The position numbers and the translations under genes are program-made. The notes beneath the pieces were generated by a model. It saw nothing but the letters and a program-made list of their open reading frames with translations, did not search any database and was not told the DNA's origin. Positions 26,857 through 36,070 of a stretch of 64,000 nt of DNA are shown piece by piece. The DNA lies in NCBI RefSeq assembly GCF_000145275.1, contig NC_014393.1, forward strand, positions 1,612,001 through 1,676,000. The letters are read 5' to 3'. Position 1 is the stretch's first letter. Each line of letters starts with the position of its first letter. The stretch comes from Clostridium cellulovorans 743B (lineage in GTDB: Bacteria > Bacillota > Clostridia > Clostridiales > Clostridiaceae).

Positions 26857-28971
26857 ATGGGTAAAGAGAGTAAACTAATAAAACTCATGAATATTTTGAA
26901 GAAAAAGTCAAAAATTGGAGAGGGTATTAGCTATGCAGTACCAGATCTATGGAATTGTTTTGATTATTCATCCAAGGAAAGTAATTGCAGAGAAGATGGA
27001 GTTTTATTTGTTAACCCATATGATTTTTATTCGGAATGTATAGAAAAATATATTCTGAAGTCGAGAAAGAGCAGCATAGATTATTCAAAATCATTATCAA
27101 AAAATGTGGCTACAGTTAATGGAAGTGTTGGAGTAATTGGAGGAGACTGGATAAAATCCAGCATAATATATTCTATGCAGATAAGGACGTCTACCTCTTG
27201 GGACCATGATTTAGACGGGTATCTCTCAGACTATAGTGCAAATGGTTTTAAGGAAACTGGGACGTTTGTAAAGAGTATCGCACTTCTTCCGTTGTTAAAA
27301 AAAATGGGGATTACTGCTTTGTATTTATTGCCAATATCCCAACATAGCTATAAGTATAAAAAAGGAGAACTGGGCTCACCTTACGCTGTTAAGGATTTTT
27401 TTGCTTTAGATGAAGAATTGAAAGATCCTATGACTGGGGACGAGATGACTGTAGAGGATGAGTTTTCAGCTTTTATTGAAGGTTGCCATATTTTGGATAT
27501 AAGAGTTATGATTGATATAATTCCGAGAACTTGTTCTAGGGATAACAATTTGATTTTAACTCATCCATATTGGTTTTACTGGATTAATCTTGAGGAGGTT
27601 TCAGAGTATGGACCACCAAGGGTAGAAAGTATTGGACAGAATGTTAAACCTTCAGAGGAACTTTTACCATTAATGTATCAATCAGAAAATGTTAAATCCT
27701 TGCTTAAGAAGTTTACAGTATCTCCTGATAAATATGATGCTGTTAAATGGAGAGAAATTCAAACAATGTGTGCAGTAAATCCCCGATTAAACGTTCTTGA
27801 TTTAATCGAAGAGTATATGGGAATTACTACAGCACCTGCTTTTTCTGATTGTATAAATGATCCACAGGCTCCTTGGGAGGATGTTACATATTTAAGGTTA
27901 TATTTAGACACACCTACGGCGAGCAAAAGGTATATGAAAGATATAAATCAGCCGCCATATATATTAAATGACACTATTAAGTGTAATTTATTTCAGGGAA
28001 ATGAGCCTAATGAAGCTTTATGGAGTGTTTTAGCAGACATAATCCCTTACTATCAAAGAAATTTTGGTATTGATGGGGCTAGAATAGATATGGGGCATGC
28101 ATTGCCACAGGACCTTGTAGAGATGATAATGAGAATGCCTAGAGCTATTGATAAGGATTTTTCATTTATAGCAGAGGAACTTGTGGATTTAGGTGCAGCA
28201 GCAGCAAAGAAAATGGGATATAATATGATAATTGGTGATGGATTTTATAAGGAGCCAAGATGGCAGGAACATAAAATTCATGGATTCATATATGATTCTA
28301 GGAATTTAGTTTGTCCTGTATTTGCTGCTGGAGAAATAGCAGATTCTTCTAGGCTTGCGGCTAGATATGGTGGAAAAAACTTAGTTAAGTGTGCCACAAT
28401 GTTAAACCACTTTATGCCTAATGGAATACCTTTTATAAATTCAGGTCTCGAGCTTTATGAAACTCAGCCAATGAACACTGGACTCGATGCAACATCAGAG
28501 GAAAGATATAGATTGGATATAAACGATAAATATTATGGAAAGCTTGCATTTTTCGATAAATATCAATTGCATTGGAATAATAAAGATAGATGGGAGATGC
28601 CAGGAATCCTATCTAACATTTCAAAGATTAGAGAAGAGTATAAGGATACCTTTACAAATCTTGATAATTTCTTTCCCGTGAGTTGCGGAGATTGGTCTAG
28701 TCCTGCAATTGCACTAGGGTGGATAATTAATGGGAAAAGAAGATGTCAGCGAGATAATTTAATTTTAGTTCTAGCTAATGCAGATATGTCTAATTACAGG
28801 GATTTATATTTTGATTTAGATGGAATTAGACGAGAATCATATAATGCTTCAAGGGAAGCATATTTATTATACTCACCAAACGAATTGAGTAGGTACATAT
28901 ATGAGTTTGATGATAGATGGAATCTCAAATTAGGATTTGGGCCTGGTGAAGTTAAGATAATTAAGATGTGA
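26857..28971 (+). CDS. atypical GH13 (alpha-amylase family) protein
   Basis: A 704-residue protein with no signal peptide, so cytoplasmic. The central GH13 barrel retains the three acidic catalytic positions: Asp411 (GARIDMGH), Glu440 (FIAEELVD) and Asp496 (EIADSSRLAARYGG). However, the histidine usual at the end of region I is absent (MIDIIPRTCS at 218-227, where VVxNH is expected), and the region IV His-Asp reads Ala-Asp. These losses are known in some transglycosylase branches such as GlgE-like enzymes, so the substrate may be an alpha-glucan, but I cannot name the activity. It has a strong GGGGGG site, its own terminator, and no glycogen genes nearby. Confidence 0.75.
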   Translation: MGKESKLIKLMNILKKKSKIGEGISYAVPDLWNCFDYSSKESNCREDGVLFVNPYDFYSECIEKYILKSRKSSIDYSKSLSKNVATVNGSVGVIGGDWIKSSIIYSMQIRTSTSWDHDLDGYLSDYSANGFKETGTFVKSIALLPLLKKMGITALYLLPISQHSYKYKKGELGSPYAVKDFFALDEELKDPMTGDEMTVEDEFSAFIEGCHILDIRVMIDIIPRTCSRDNNLILTHPYWFYWINLEEVSEYGPPRVESIGQNVKPSEELLPLMYQSENVKSLLKKFTVSPDKYDAVKWREIQTMCAVNPRLNVLDLIEEYMGITTAPAFSDCINDPQAPWEDVTYLRLYLDTPTASKRYMKDINQPPYILNDTIKCNLFQGNEPNEALWSVLADIIPYYQRNFGIDGARIDMGHALPQDLVEMIMRMPRAIDKDFSFIAEELVDLGAAAAKKMGYNMIIGDGFYKEPRWQEHKIHGFIYDSRNLVCPVFAAGEIADSSRLAARYGGKNLVKCATMLNHFMPNGIPFINSGLELYETQPMNTGLDATSEERYRLDINDKYYGKLAFFDKYQLHWNNKDRWEMPGILSNISKIREEYKDTFTNLDNFFPVSCGDWSSPAIALGWIINGKRRCQRDNLILVLANADMSNYRDLYFDLDGIRRESYNASREAYLLYSPNELSRYIYEFDDRWNLKLGFGPGEVKIIKM

Positions 28972-29009
28972 TAAGGCTATTTGGTTCTTGATATAAATAT
29001 TTATATAGA

Positions 29010-29048
29010 AGCTGCTTAATGGGAAAGTACCTGTTAAGCAGTTTTTTA
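29010..29048 (+). terminator. terminator of the GH13 gene
   Basis: Stem CTGCTTAA (29012-29019) with TTAAGCAG (29034-29041) and six T, 40 bp after the stop. Confidence 0.85.
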
Positions 29049-29210
29049 TCTAAAATTAGTATTTTATTCTAGATTCATTAAAGGATACACCGTGGTATTA
29101 TATTTGTTTTGATAAAACCAGTGGAGTTGGCATTTCTTAAAAACTATGTGTAACCAAAAAAAAGAATATGGAATAAGCTGATAGTGTAAAAATATCACGG
29201 AGGGTTAACT

Positions 29211-29747
29211 GTGAAATTACAGGGAAGCAAAACGGAGATTAATGTTTTAAAGACTTTCGCTGGCGAATCAAGAGCGAGTGTTGCATATATGCTATTTGCA
29301 GAAAAAGCTAGAAAGGAAGGATATGAATATATAGCATCTATCTTTGAGTCTACAGGAAGAAATGAATTAGCTCATGCTAGAGAAACTTTTGAGGCGTTAA
29401 AGCTTATAAGAACCACTAGCGAAAACCTAAAATATGCCATTGAAGGTGAAAAGGAAGAAAGTGAGAGCATATATGTCAAATATGCGAAAGAAGCTAAAGA
29501 AGAAGGCTTTGAAGAGTTGGAAAATTTATTTAGTGAGTTAGCTGAAACAGAAGAACATCATGAGAAGAGATTTAAAGCTATTAAAGAGTTGTTAGATAGT
29601 GGAAGACTTTTTAAGAATCAAACAAGTATAAAATGGCAATGTATGAATTGCGGATATATTCATGTAGGAAAAGAGGCACCAAGACGTTGTCCACTATGTG
29701 GTCTTCCTCAAGGTTATTTTAAGCGATATAGCGAAGACTTTAAGTAG
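29211..29747 (+). CDS. rubrerythrin
   Basis: Peroxide-reducing non-haem iron protein of strict anaerobes. It has 178 residues. The N-terminal ferritin-like diiron domain shows glutamate ligands in FAGESRAS, ESTGRNELAHARE and ETEEHHEKRF. A C-terminal rubredoxin-like Fe(SCys)4 site is formed by CMNCGYIHVG and CPLCGLP. The GTG start has GGAGGG upstream. It is followed after 11 bp by an unknown acidic-repeat protein, probably in the same transcript. The promoter region (29049-29210) lacks an obvious PerR box. Confidence 0.93.
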   Translation: MKLQGSKTEINVLKTFAGESRASVAYMLFAEKARKEGYEYIASIFESTGRNELAHARETFEALKLIRTTSENLKYAIEGEKEESESIYVKYAKEAKEEGFEELENLFSELAETEEHHEKRFKAIKELLDSGRLFKNQTSIKWQCMNCGYIHVGKEAPRRCPLCGLPQGYFKRYSEDFK

Positions 29748-29758
29748 GGGGTGTAGTT

Positions 29759-30727
29759 ATGCATATAATGTATCCACAGAACTATCCCTTTAGACTTGAA
29801 GAAGAACCTATAAATAATTCTTGTGGCGATGCTGAAAAATCGGAGAATAAGGAAGAAAATATAGAAAATTCTCAAGAGGAAATAAAAGTTTCTAAAGAAG
29901 AAAGAAAGAATTATAATGAGGAGTATATAGATATTCCAGAGCCATATAGAATGGAGCAAGACAATTTATTTGAGAACTGTGATTTGACCTATGATATGAA
30001 AACAGGCCAGTATCTACTTATGGGCGCAAAATGCAACTTTATGGACGGACTAGAAAACTTTAATAAAGCAAAAATGGAATACAAGGAAAAGGAAAATGAG
30101 ATAGATATTATTGATCTTTTATATGATAATCATGAAGAAAAACCTGATGGTGATGATAAAAAGATTCATATGAATGATAAAGATTTTGATATCTATGAGG
30201 ATGAGCCTTTTATGAATAATGAAATGTCTTATGTTGATGACAAAAAACTTAATATGATTAATGAGATGTATGATACTTATGAGGAAAAGCCTCATAATGA
30301 CGAAAAAAAATCTAGTATAACTGATGGAATGTTTGATATTTTTGATAATATAGATTATACAAAAGAAAAAGATGAAATCCTTGAAAATGAAAAGCTTGAT
30401 ATATTAAAAGATGTAAAAAAAGAAATAGTAAGAGAAACTAAAGAGAATGATGAAGAATCGAAGCGAAAGGTTCGTAATAAGGTGAAAATAGTAAATATAA
30501 CACCAGATCAGAATCAGAAAATTATCATAACCGATAAAAAGGATGATAAAAATGTTATTATCATAAAAGATAAACCTGGTGTTGATATAATTAAATTAAA
30601 GAAGCATTATGATAAAAAGCTAAATTCAATTGATTCAATATATATAAAGAAAATGATGACTAATGAATTTTTGCATAAACCTAAATCGGCGAAGAAGAAA
30701 TGTAAGAAATGCAAAAAGAAAAGATAA
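29759..30727 (+). CDS. unknown acidic/lysine-rich repeat protein
   Basis: A 322-residue hydrophilic protein with no signal or membrane segment; I do not recognise a family. The N-terminus (MHIMYPQNYPFRLEEEP) is followed by a glutamate-rich stretch. A conserved-looking block lies at about 70-105 (MKTGQYLLMGAKCNFMDGLE). A degenerate repeat with the pattern Tyr/Phe-Asp-x-(Tyr/His)-Glu-(Glu/Asp)-x-Pro begins at Y122, F143 and Y171, with a shorter copy at F192; spacings are 21, 28 and 21. The C-terminus is strongly basic and ends in KKKCKKCKKKR with two cysteines. The character resembles spore-coat or other structural low-complexity proteins, which is only a guess. Confidence 0.65.
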   Translation: MHIMYPQNYPFRLEEEPINNSCGDAEKSENKEENIENSQEEIKVSKEERKNYNEEYIDIPEPYRMEQDNLFENCDLTYDMKTGQYLLMGAKCNFMDGLENFNKAKMEYKEKENEIDIIDLLYDNHEEKPDGDDKKIHMNDKDFDIYEDEPFMNNEMSYVDDKKLNMINEMYDTYEEKPHNDEKKSSITDGMFDIFDNIDYTKEKDEILENEKLDILKDVKKEIVRETKENDEESKRKVRNKVKIVNITPDQNQKIIITDKKDDKNVIIIKDKPGVDIIKLKKHYDKKLNSIDSIYIKKMMTNEFLHKPKSAKKKCKKCKKKR

Positions 30728-30730
30728 TAT

Positions 30731-30766
30731 TTAAACTCCTTTCAGTTTTGGGAGGAGTTTATTATA
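30731..30766 (+). terminator. terminator of the rubrerythrin unit
   Basis: Stem AAACTCCT (30733-30740) with AGGAGTTT (30753-30760), followed by the U-rich ATTATATAAT; moderately strong. Confidence 0.65.
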
Positions 30767-30920
30767 TAATCACTAGTTTAAAGTGGAGTTTTTAAGGGGT
30801 TAATAATTGAAATGTTAGTTTCTACATTTTGATATTTTGGTTTTAAATTTTTCACTAATACAAAAGGTATGAATGAAACCGATAATAATTAATATAAATA
30901 TATAGATAGTAATTACTTGG

Positions 30921-31298
30921 GTGAACATAGTGGGAGATATAATTGGAAATAGAGAGTTCCATTGTAGGCAGTTTATTGAAAGTTGGTACTATGATCTTAA
31001 TAATCAATCAGATATGCTTTTTAAGCTTACTAATTCATATAGATTGCTTATAGGAGGCGCTGACGATTTTAATAAAATAGCTTTATCTAAGAAAAAAGAT
31101 GTGAAAAATGCGCTTAATAGAGCAGTTGAATTGGGAGAAATAATTGATGAAGTTATTAAAAGCATAGACAGAAGCAAATGTGTGATATTAAATTATAATG
31201 TACTTAAGGCTGAAGCACTTGAGAAAATTTTAGGAACTATTGTTGCTGAGGAAGTAGCTCACATAATAGAAAAAAATGGGGTAATAAAAGAACTATGA
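30921..31298 (+). CDS. small hypothetical protein
   Basis: A 125-residue mostly helical cytoplasmic protein that I do not recognise. It begins with GDIIGNREFHCRQFIESWYY and contains a charged helix (KKKDVKNALNRAVELGEIID), ending in AEEVAHIIEKNGVIKEL. The start could be GTG 30921 or, better spaced from GGGTG, GTG 30930. The gene ends in the left arm of a bidirectional terminator shared with pssA on the other strand. Codon use matches the neighbours, so it is probably real. Confidence 0.6.
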   Translation: MNIVGDIIGNREFHCRQFIESWYYDLNNQSDMLFKLTNSYRLLIGGADDFNKIALSKKKDVKNALNRAVELGEIIDEVIKSIDRSKCVILNYNVLKAEALEKILGTIVAEEVAHIIEKNGVIKEL

Positions 31299-31322
31299 CT
31301 AAAGTCATAGCTCTTTTATTAT
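31282..31322. terminator. bidirectional terminator
   Basis: An 18-bp nearly perfect stem (31282-31299 with 31304-31321; core CTATGAC/GTCATAG, loop TAAA) with A-runs on one side and T-runs on the other, overlapping the ends of the two convergent genes. Confidence 0.85.
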
Positions 31323-31843
31323 ATTTTCGTAAAACGAAATTTACTAATCATTAAGTAAGCTAATATAGCCATTATGAATAGCGTTAACCAAGATAGCCTT
31401 GCAATATTTCCACCTAACATAGTGAAAATTAAAGAATATAAGGCTAAGAAAGTTCCAGCAAGCGTTATTGGGACACCAGTGTATACTCCGTCAAAATCGG
31501 AAATGTTATATCTTGCTAGTCTAAAAGCACCCGCTATTGGGAATAGTACTAAAATTACATATCCTAATATAGGAAGATTAATTAGTTGGAATAATAAAAA
31601 TGCAACAAAGGCTGGAGCTACTCCGAAAGATACTAAATCTGCCAATGAGTCCAGTTCCTTACCTATTTCAGAATCTACATTTAAGAATCTAGCAATCCTA
31701 CCATCATATCTATCTATGAGTCCCGCTAAAAGAATAAACAAACAAGCTATATTATATTCATAATTTAAAGTAAATAATAAAGAAAAAATTCCACAGCTAA
31801 GATTAGCAAACGTAAATAAATTTGGTATATGACTTTTTTTCAT
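31319..31843 (-). CDS. pssA: CDP-diacylglycerol-serine O-phosphatidyltransferase
   Basis: Membrane enzyme making phosphatidylserine from CDP-diacylglycerol and serine. It has 174 residues with about five to six membrane segments. The CDP-alcohol phosphatidyltransferase signature D-X2-D-G-X2-A-R-X8-G-X3-D-X3-D is complete (DRYDGRIARF through GKELDSLAD, around residues 43-69). The start ATG has AGGAGAGG upstream on the minus strand. It is transcribed toward the unknown 125-residue gene and shares its terminator. No psd gene is adjacent. Confidence 0.92.
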   Translation of the reverse strand: MKKSHIPNLFTFANLSCGIFSLLFTLNYEYNIACLFILLAGLIDRYDGRIARFLNVDSEIGKELDSLADLVSFGVAPAFVAFLLFQLINLPILGYVILVLFPIAGAFRLARYNISDFDGVYTGVPITLAGTFLALYSLIFTMLGGNIARLSWLTLFIMAILAYLMISKFRFTKI

Positions 31844-32014
31844 AACACCTCTCCTAATTGATATATCGTGTGACTATATCATTATACTATACTTTTAACA
31901 ATAGTTTAATAAGTTTTTTATTTTATTATAAGAATTATTAGTGAGAGTGAAGAATTTACAAGTAAAAATAATGCAGAATACTAAAAATATTCATAGTAAT
32001 ATTTTGTATGTCTA

Positions 32015-32042
32015 TTGTGAATAAAAGAAAATATAGTATAAT
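32015..32042 (+). promoter_or_regulatory. promoter of the lipid kinase gene
   Basis: TTGTGA (32015-32020), 16 nt, TATAAT (32037-32042), 52 bp before the start codon. Confidence 0.65.
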
Positions 32043-32094
32043 TATTTAATATGAACAGTTAATTAATAAGACTATATATTGGGAGAGCATTCAT

Positions 32095-33006
32095 ATGAGA
32101 AGAGTAAAATTGATATACAATCCATTTTCAGGAGATAATTTAATGGCACAAAAACTTGATGATGTTATAAGGATACATCAAGAATACGGATATTCTGTAG
32201 TACCGTATAGAATTAGTTTTGAAAGTACTATGGATGCAGCTTTTACAGATATTAATGAGGGGTATGAATATATTATTGTTGCTGGTGGGGATGGAACGGT
32301 AGATACAGCCGTTAATTGCATGAAAAATCTTAATATTGATTTACCTATAGGTATTATTCCAGTGGGTACTGCTAATGATTTTGCAAAGTTTTTAGGTATG
32401 TCGTCAGATGTATTAGAAGCTTGCGAACAGATAATTAATAGTGATATTGAATTAGTGGATTTAGGAAAAATAAATGATAAATATTTTATAAATGTGGCGA
32501 GTACAGGAATGTTTACTGATATATCTCAAAAAATTGACGGAAACTTTAAACATTCTATGGGGAAAGTTGCTTATTACATAAAAGGTATCGAAGAAGTTGT
32601 AAATTTAAAGAAATACAAAATCAAGGTATCTACAGATGAGATTGTTTTTGACGACTATATGTATTCTATGTTAGTTTTTAACGGTAGAACAGCAGGAAAT
32701 CTTAATTTGGCATATAAGGCTGAGGTACAAGATGGAATGTTTGATGTTATAATAATTAAAGCAAAACCATTTACTAACGTAGTAAATTTATGTATAAAAA
32801 TTATTAAAGGTGAACACTTAGATAAAAGTGAGGAATTAGTATACTTTAAAACTGATAAGGTATATATTGAATGTGATGAAGAGATTGTTACAGATATAGA
32901 TGGTGAGAGAGGACCAGATTTTCCAGTAACAATAACCTGTGAAAAAGGTTCACTTAAGATATTAGGACTTAACAAAAGTTTAAAGGAACATCAAAACAAC
33001 AAGTAG
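32095..33006 (+). CDS. YegS/DgkB-type lipid kinase
   Basis: A soluble diacylglycerol kinase-like protein of 303 residues that phosphorylates a lipid, probably recycling diacylglycerol released during lipoteichoic acid synthesis. The DAGK catalytic domain shows the nucleotide-binding loop AGGDGTVDTAVN (residues 62-73), PVGTANDFAKFLG, and the later ELVDLGKINDKYFINVASTG. The C-terminal part has DGERGPDFPVTI, usual for this family. GGGAG precedes the ATG. ltaS, whose reaction produces diacylglycerol, is 12 kb away. Confidence 0.9.
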   Translation: MRRVKLIYNPFSGDNLMAQKLDDVIRIHQEYGYSVVPYRISFESTMDAAFTDINEGYEYIIVAGGDGTVDTAVNCMKNLNIDLPIGIIPVGTANDFAKFLGMSSDVLEACEQIINSDIELVDLGKINDKYFINVASTGMFTDISQKIDGNFKHSMGKVAYYIKGIEEVVNLKKYKIKVSTDEIVFDDYMYSMLVFNGRTAGNLNLAYKAEVQDGMFDVIIIKAKPFTNVVNLCIKIIKGEHLDKSEELVYFKTDKVYIECDEEIVTDIDGERGPDFPVTITCEKGSLKILGLNKSLKEHQNNK

Positions 33007-33081
33007 TTTAAAAATAAAAAAGAATATTTGCAAGTGTTTTATAATAGACATTAATAGTATCAATTAATAAGGATGGTGCAT

Positions 33082-33729
33082 ATGGCTGAAATTTATGCTC
33101 TTTTGTTATTTATTGCCATGTCTATTATATTTTCTTGTTTTATAAGAAACTTTGAGGCTCCTTTTAAAATCAAAATCATCAGTTTAACTGCTTTATTTTT
33201 TTTAACACTTAGATATATTTCACTGCTTTTGTGCTTTTTTAGCAAAAGTATACTGTGGCTCTATTCTTTAAAGTATATTTATTTCCTATATATTCTAGTT
33301 ATACCAATAATAATCATGGTAGTACTTTATACAATTCTTAGGAATAATACAATATCATTTAATTACATAATGATTACATCAGTTGTTTGTTATATACTTT
33401 ACCCAATATTAATTACCATGAACTCGGAAGTATTTTCAATAGAAATATTTTCAAATCCTAATTTAGGGTATCATATCTTGCATGATAATAGTTATATAAG
33501 TGTTTTTTATGGAGCTGTTAATTTACTTGCACTTTTATATATACTTATTGTTCTAAATGATAACCATAATATTATAGCTGTGATGCTTGGAACTAGTGCT
33601 TCTCTAATATCTATAGTAGAGACTGTAGCTGTAATAATTAAAATACAAGTTTTCCCTCAATATCTTTTAGGTGAAATTTTTTGGCTTATAACATTTAATT
33701 ATATGCTTTATAAACTTAAAAGGAGATAG
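33082..33729 (+). CDS. seven-segment membrane protein, unknown
   Basis: A 215-residue protein made almost entirely of about seven membrane helices, ending in a short basic tail (YKLKRR). The pattern resembles the N-terminal 7TM sensor modules (histidine kinase N-terminal type) found fused to signalling domains, but here nothing is fused. I start it at ATG 33082 because ATG 33073 lies inside the AAGGATGG ribosome site. Function unknown. Confidence 0.65.
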   Translation: MAEIYALLLFIAMSIIFSCFIRNFEAPFKIKIISLTALFFLTLRYISLLLCFFSKSILWLYSLKYIYFLYILVIPIIIMVVLYTILRNNTISFNYIMITSVVCYILYPILITMNSEVFSIEIFSNPNLGYHILHDNSYISVFYGAVNLLALLYILIVLNDNHNIIAVMLGTSASLISIVETVAVIIKIQVFPQYLLGEIFWLITFNYMLYKLKRR

Positions 33730-33740
33730 CAGGAAACTGA

Positions 33741-33800
33741 AAAGGAACTACACTTACTAAAAACATCTGGTTTTGCGAGTGTAGTTCCTAATTTTCTTTT
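33741..33800. terminator. bidirectional terminator
   Basis: Perfect 12-bp stem AGGAACTACACT (33743-33754) with AGTGTAGTTCCT (33778-33789), with an inner AAAAC/GTTTT stem and flanking T/A runs, between convergent genes. Confidence 0.88.
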
Positions 33801-35811
33801 ATCTTTTTTTTGCTTTTGCCTTTGAAGCTAGTGGAGATTTATTATTATCAGCTTTTTTACTGAAGGATGATTTATTGTTATTTTTACTTTTGTCTCTAGA
33901 GGGTGAATTCCCTTTGGCTTTAGAGCTAGTTTTCTTCATTCCCTGTGATTTTTTCGAGGAATTAGTAGAAGTGTTTTTATCTTCTTCGGAGCTCTTCTTA
34001 CTTCTGCTCTTAGGTGGTACTGGTGGAATCAAGGCTTTATCGTTATGGCCTATTAAATCTGATCTACCAGCTTTAATTAAAGCTTCTTTTACAAGAGCAT
34101 GATTTTCTGGTTTTGAGTATTGCAGAAGTGCTCTTTGCATAGCTTTTTCTTTTCCGCTTCTTGGGACGTATATTTTTTCACCAGTAAAAGGATTTACTCC
34201 AGTATAATATATAGTGGTTGACAAGCTACCAGGAGTAGGATAAAAATCTTGAACTTGCTCTGGCATATATCCCATTTCTTTTATAAATAAAGCTAACTCT
34301 ATAGCTGCCTTTAAATCACTTCCAGGGTGACTAGACATAAGATAAGGAACTAAAAATTGATTCATTCCCACCTTCTTATTTATTTCATAATATTTTTTCG
34401 TGAATTTATCATATACTTCTCTTGTTGGTTTTCCCATTTGTTTTAGAACTGCATCAGAAACATGTTCTGGAGCAACCTTAAGCTGTCCACTTATATGATG
34501 TTTACAAAGTTCTTCGAAGAATTTTGTGTTCTTATCGTATATAAGATAATCATATCTTATACCAGAACGAACAAATACTTTTTTCACCTTAGGAAGTTCT
34601 CTAAGTTTTCTAAGCAATGATAGGTATTCCATATGATCAATCTTAAGGTTTTTGCAGGCACTAGGGAAAATACATTGTCTATTTTTACATACCCCTACTT
34701 TTTCTTGAATACTGCAGGCTTTATTTCTAAAGTTAGCAGTAGGCCCACCAACATCATTTATATAGCCTTTAAAGTCAGGAAATTCTGTCATTTCTTTAGC
34801 TTCATCTATAATTGAGTCTTGGCTTCTGTTTTGAATTACTCTGCCTTGATGAAAGGTAAGAGCACAGAAAGAACAGGAGCCATAACAGCCTCTATGACTT
34901 GTTATTGAAAATCTAACTTCTTTTATAGCAGGTATACCACCTTCAGCTTCATAGATAGGGTGATAGGTTTTAGCATAAGAAAGCTTATATACTTCATCCA
35001 TTTCTACTTGAGACATTGATGTGGCAGGTGGATTCTGAACTAAATATCTGTCACCATGCTTTTGAACTATAGTGTTGCCTCTAATAGAATCCTGTTCTTC
35101 AGATTCGATTTTAAAAGCTTTATTATAAGCAGACTTACTTTCAGATACTTCTTCAAAGGAAGGAACCTCTATGTAGTCTTTTAAGTTTTCTAAGCTACTA
35201 GTTATATAGGCTGTACCTCTAATACCTCTAATATTTTTTACGTTTTTACCAAAACTTAGATATTTCGCTATTTCAGTTATAGATTTTTCGCCCATTCCAT
35301 AAGAAAGAAGATCTGCTTTAGAATCTACTAAGACACTTCTTCTAATCTTATCACTCCAATAATCATAATGAGCAAATCTTCTTAAGGATGCTTCTATACC
35401 ACCGATTATTATTGGCACATCTTTATAAGCTTCTTTTGCTTTATTAGAGTAGATAATCACAGCTCTATCTGGTCTTAAGCCTCCTTTTCCACCAGGAGAG
35501 TAGAAATCATCATGACGTCTCTTTTTAGAAGAAGTATAATGATTAACCATAGAATCGATATTTCCTGAATTAATTAGGAAGCCAAGTCTTGGTTTCCCAA
35601 GAATCTTAAATGAATCAAGGGTTTTCCAATCTGGCTGAGGAATAACCCCAACAGAATAACCTTCTTTTTCTAAAATTCTCCCTATTATTGCAGTACCAAA
35701 GGATGGGTGATCTACGTATGCATCACCGGTTATTATAATAAAATCTAATTGATCTATATTTCTTTCTTTTAGATCTTCTTTGCTAATTGGCATAAATTTT
35801 GATCTTTCCAA
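33799..35811 (-). CDS. YgiQ-family radical SAM protein
   Basis: A 670-residue radical SAM protein of the UPF0313/YgiQ family, function unestablished. The N-terminal UPF0313 region (ISKEDLKERNIDQLDFIIIT, TGDAYVDHPSFG) precedes the SAM cluster motif CYGSCSFC (CX3CX2C). A DUF3362-type C-terminal part follows (VQDFYPTPGSLSTTIYYTGV). The last 70 residues are a lysine/serine/asparagine-rich tail, probably disordered and basic. I choose TTG 35811, about 9 nt from GGAGGG; the in-frame ATG at 35832 lies before that site and ATG 35820 directly abuts it. Confidence 0.9.
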   Translation of the reverse strand: MERSKFMPISKEDLKERNIDQLDFIIITGDAYVDHPSFGTAIIGRILEKEGYSVGVIPQPDWKTLDSFKILGKPRLGFLINSGNIDSMVNHYTSSKKRRHDDFYSPGGKGGLRPDRAVIIYSNKAKEAYKDVPIIIGGIEASLRRFAHYDYWSDKIRRSVLVDSKADLLSYGMGEKSITEIAKYLSFGKNVKNIRGIRGTAYITSSLENLKDYIEVPSFEEVSESKSAYNKAFKIESEEQDSIRGNTIVQKHGDRYLVQNPPATSMSQVEMDEVYKLSYAKTYHPIYEAEGGIPAIKEVRFSITSHRGCYGSCSFCALTFHQGRVIQNRSQDSIIDEAKEMTEFPDFKGYINDVGGPTANFRNKACSIQEKVGVCKNRQCIFPSACKNLKIDHMEYLSLLRKLRELPKVKKVFVRSGIRYDYLIYDKNTKFFEELCKHHISGQLKVAPEHVSDAVLKQMGKPTREVYDKFTKKYYEINKKVGMNQFLVPYLMSSHPGSDLKAAIELALFIKEMGYMPEQVQDFYPTPGSLSTTIYYTGVNPFTGEKIYVPRSGKEKAMQRALLQYSKPENHALVKEALIKAGRSDLIGHNDKALIPPVPPKSRSKKSSEEDKNTSTNSSKKSQGMKKTSSKAKGNSPSRDKSKNNNKSSFSKKADNNKSPLASKAKAKKR

Positions 35812-35976
35812 AGTAAGCATCCCTCCAAACATATAAATAATCTTATCACAACTAGTGTAAAAAACAACTTTTTTTAATTTATATTACTGTATTTCAGTGG
35901 TTTAATATTAATTATTAAGGTAAGCTACTTATCAGAAATTATTAATTCTCATGAAAAACTTTGGAGATAATGTGAA

Positions 35977-36005
35977 TTTTCAGTAGACCTTTAATAAGGT
36001 ATAAT
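35977..36005 (+). promoter_or_regulatory. promoter of the beta-glucosidase gene
   Basis: TTTTCA (35977-35982), 17 nt, TATAAT (36000-36005). The -35 is weak (4 of 6). No catabolite-repression site is obvious. Confidence 0.5.
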
Positions 36006-36070
36006 TTTATGGATAAGAAGCTATACTAACAAATATTGGATTTAAAATAGTAAGAAACGGAGGCGAAAGA

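Noticed and set aside
31374..31763. 129-codon plus-strand frame
   Set aside because: It is the antisense shadow of pssA, whose signature motif is intact.
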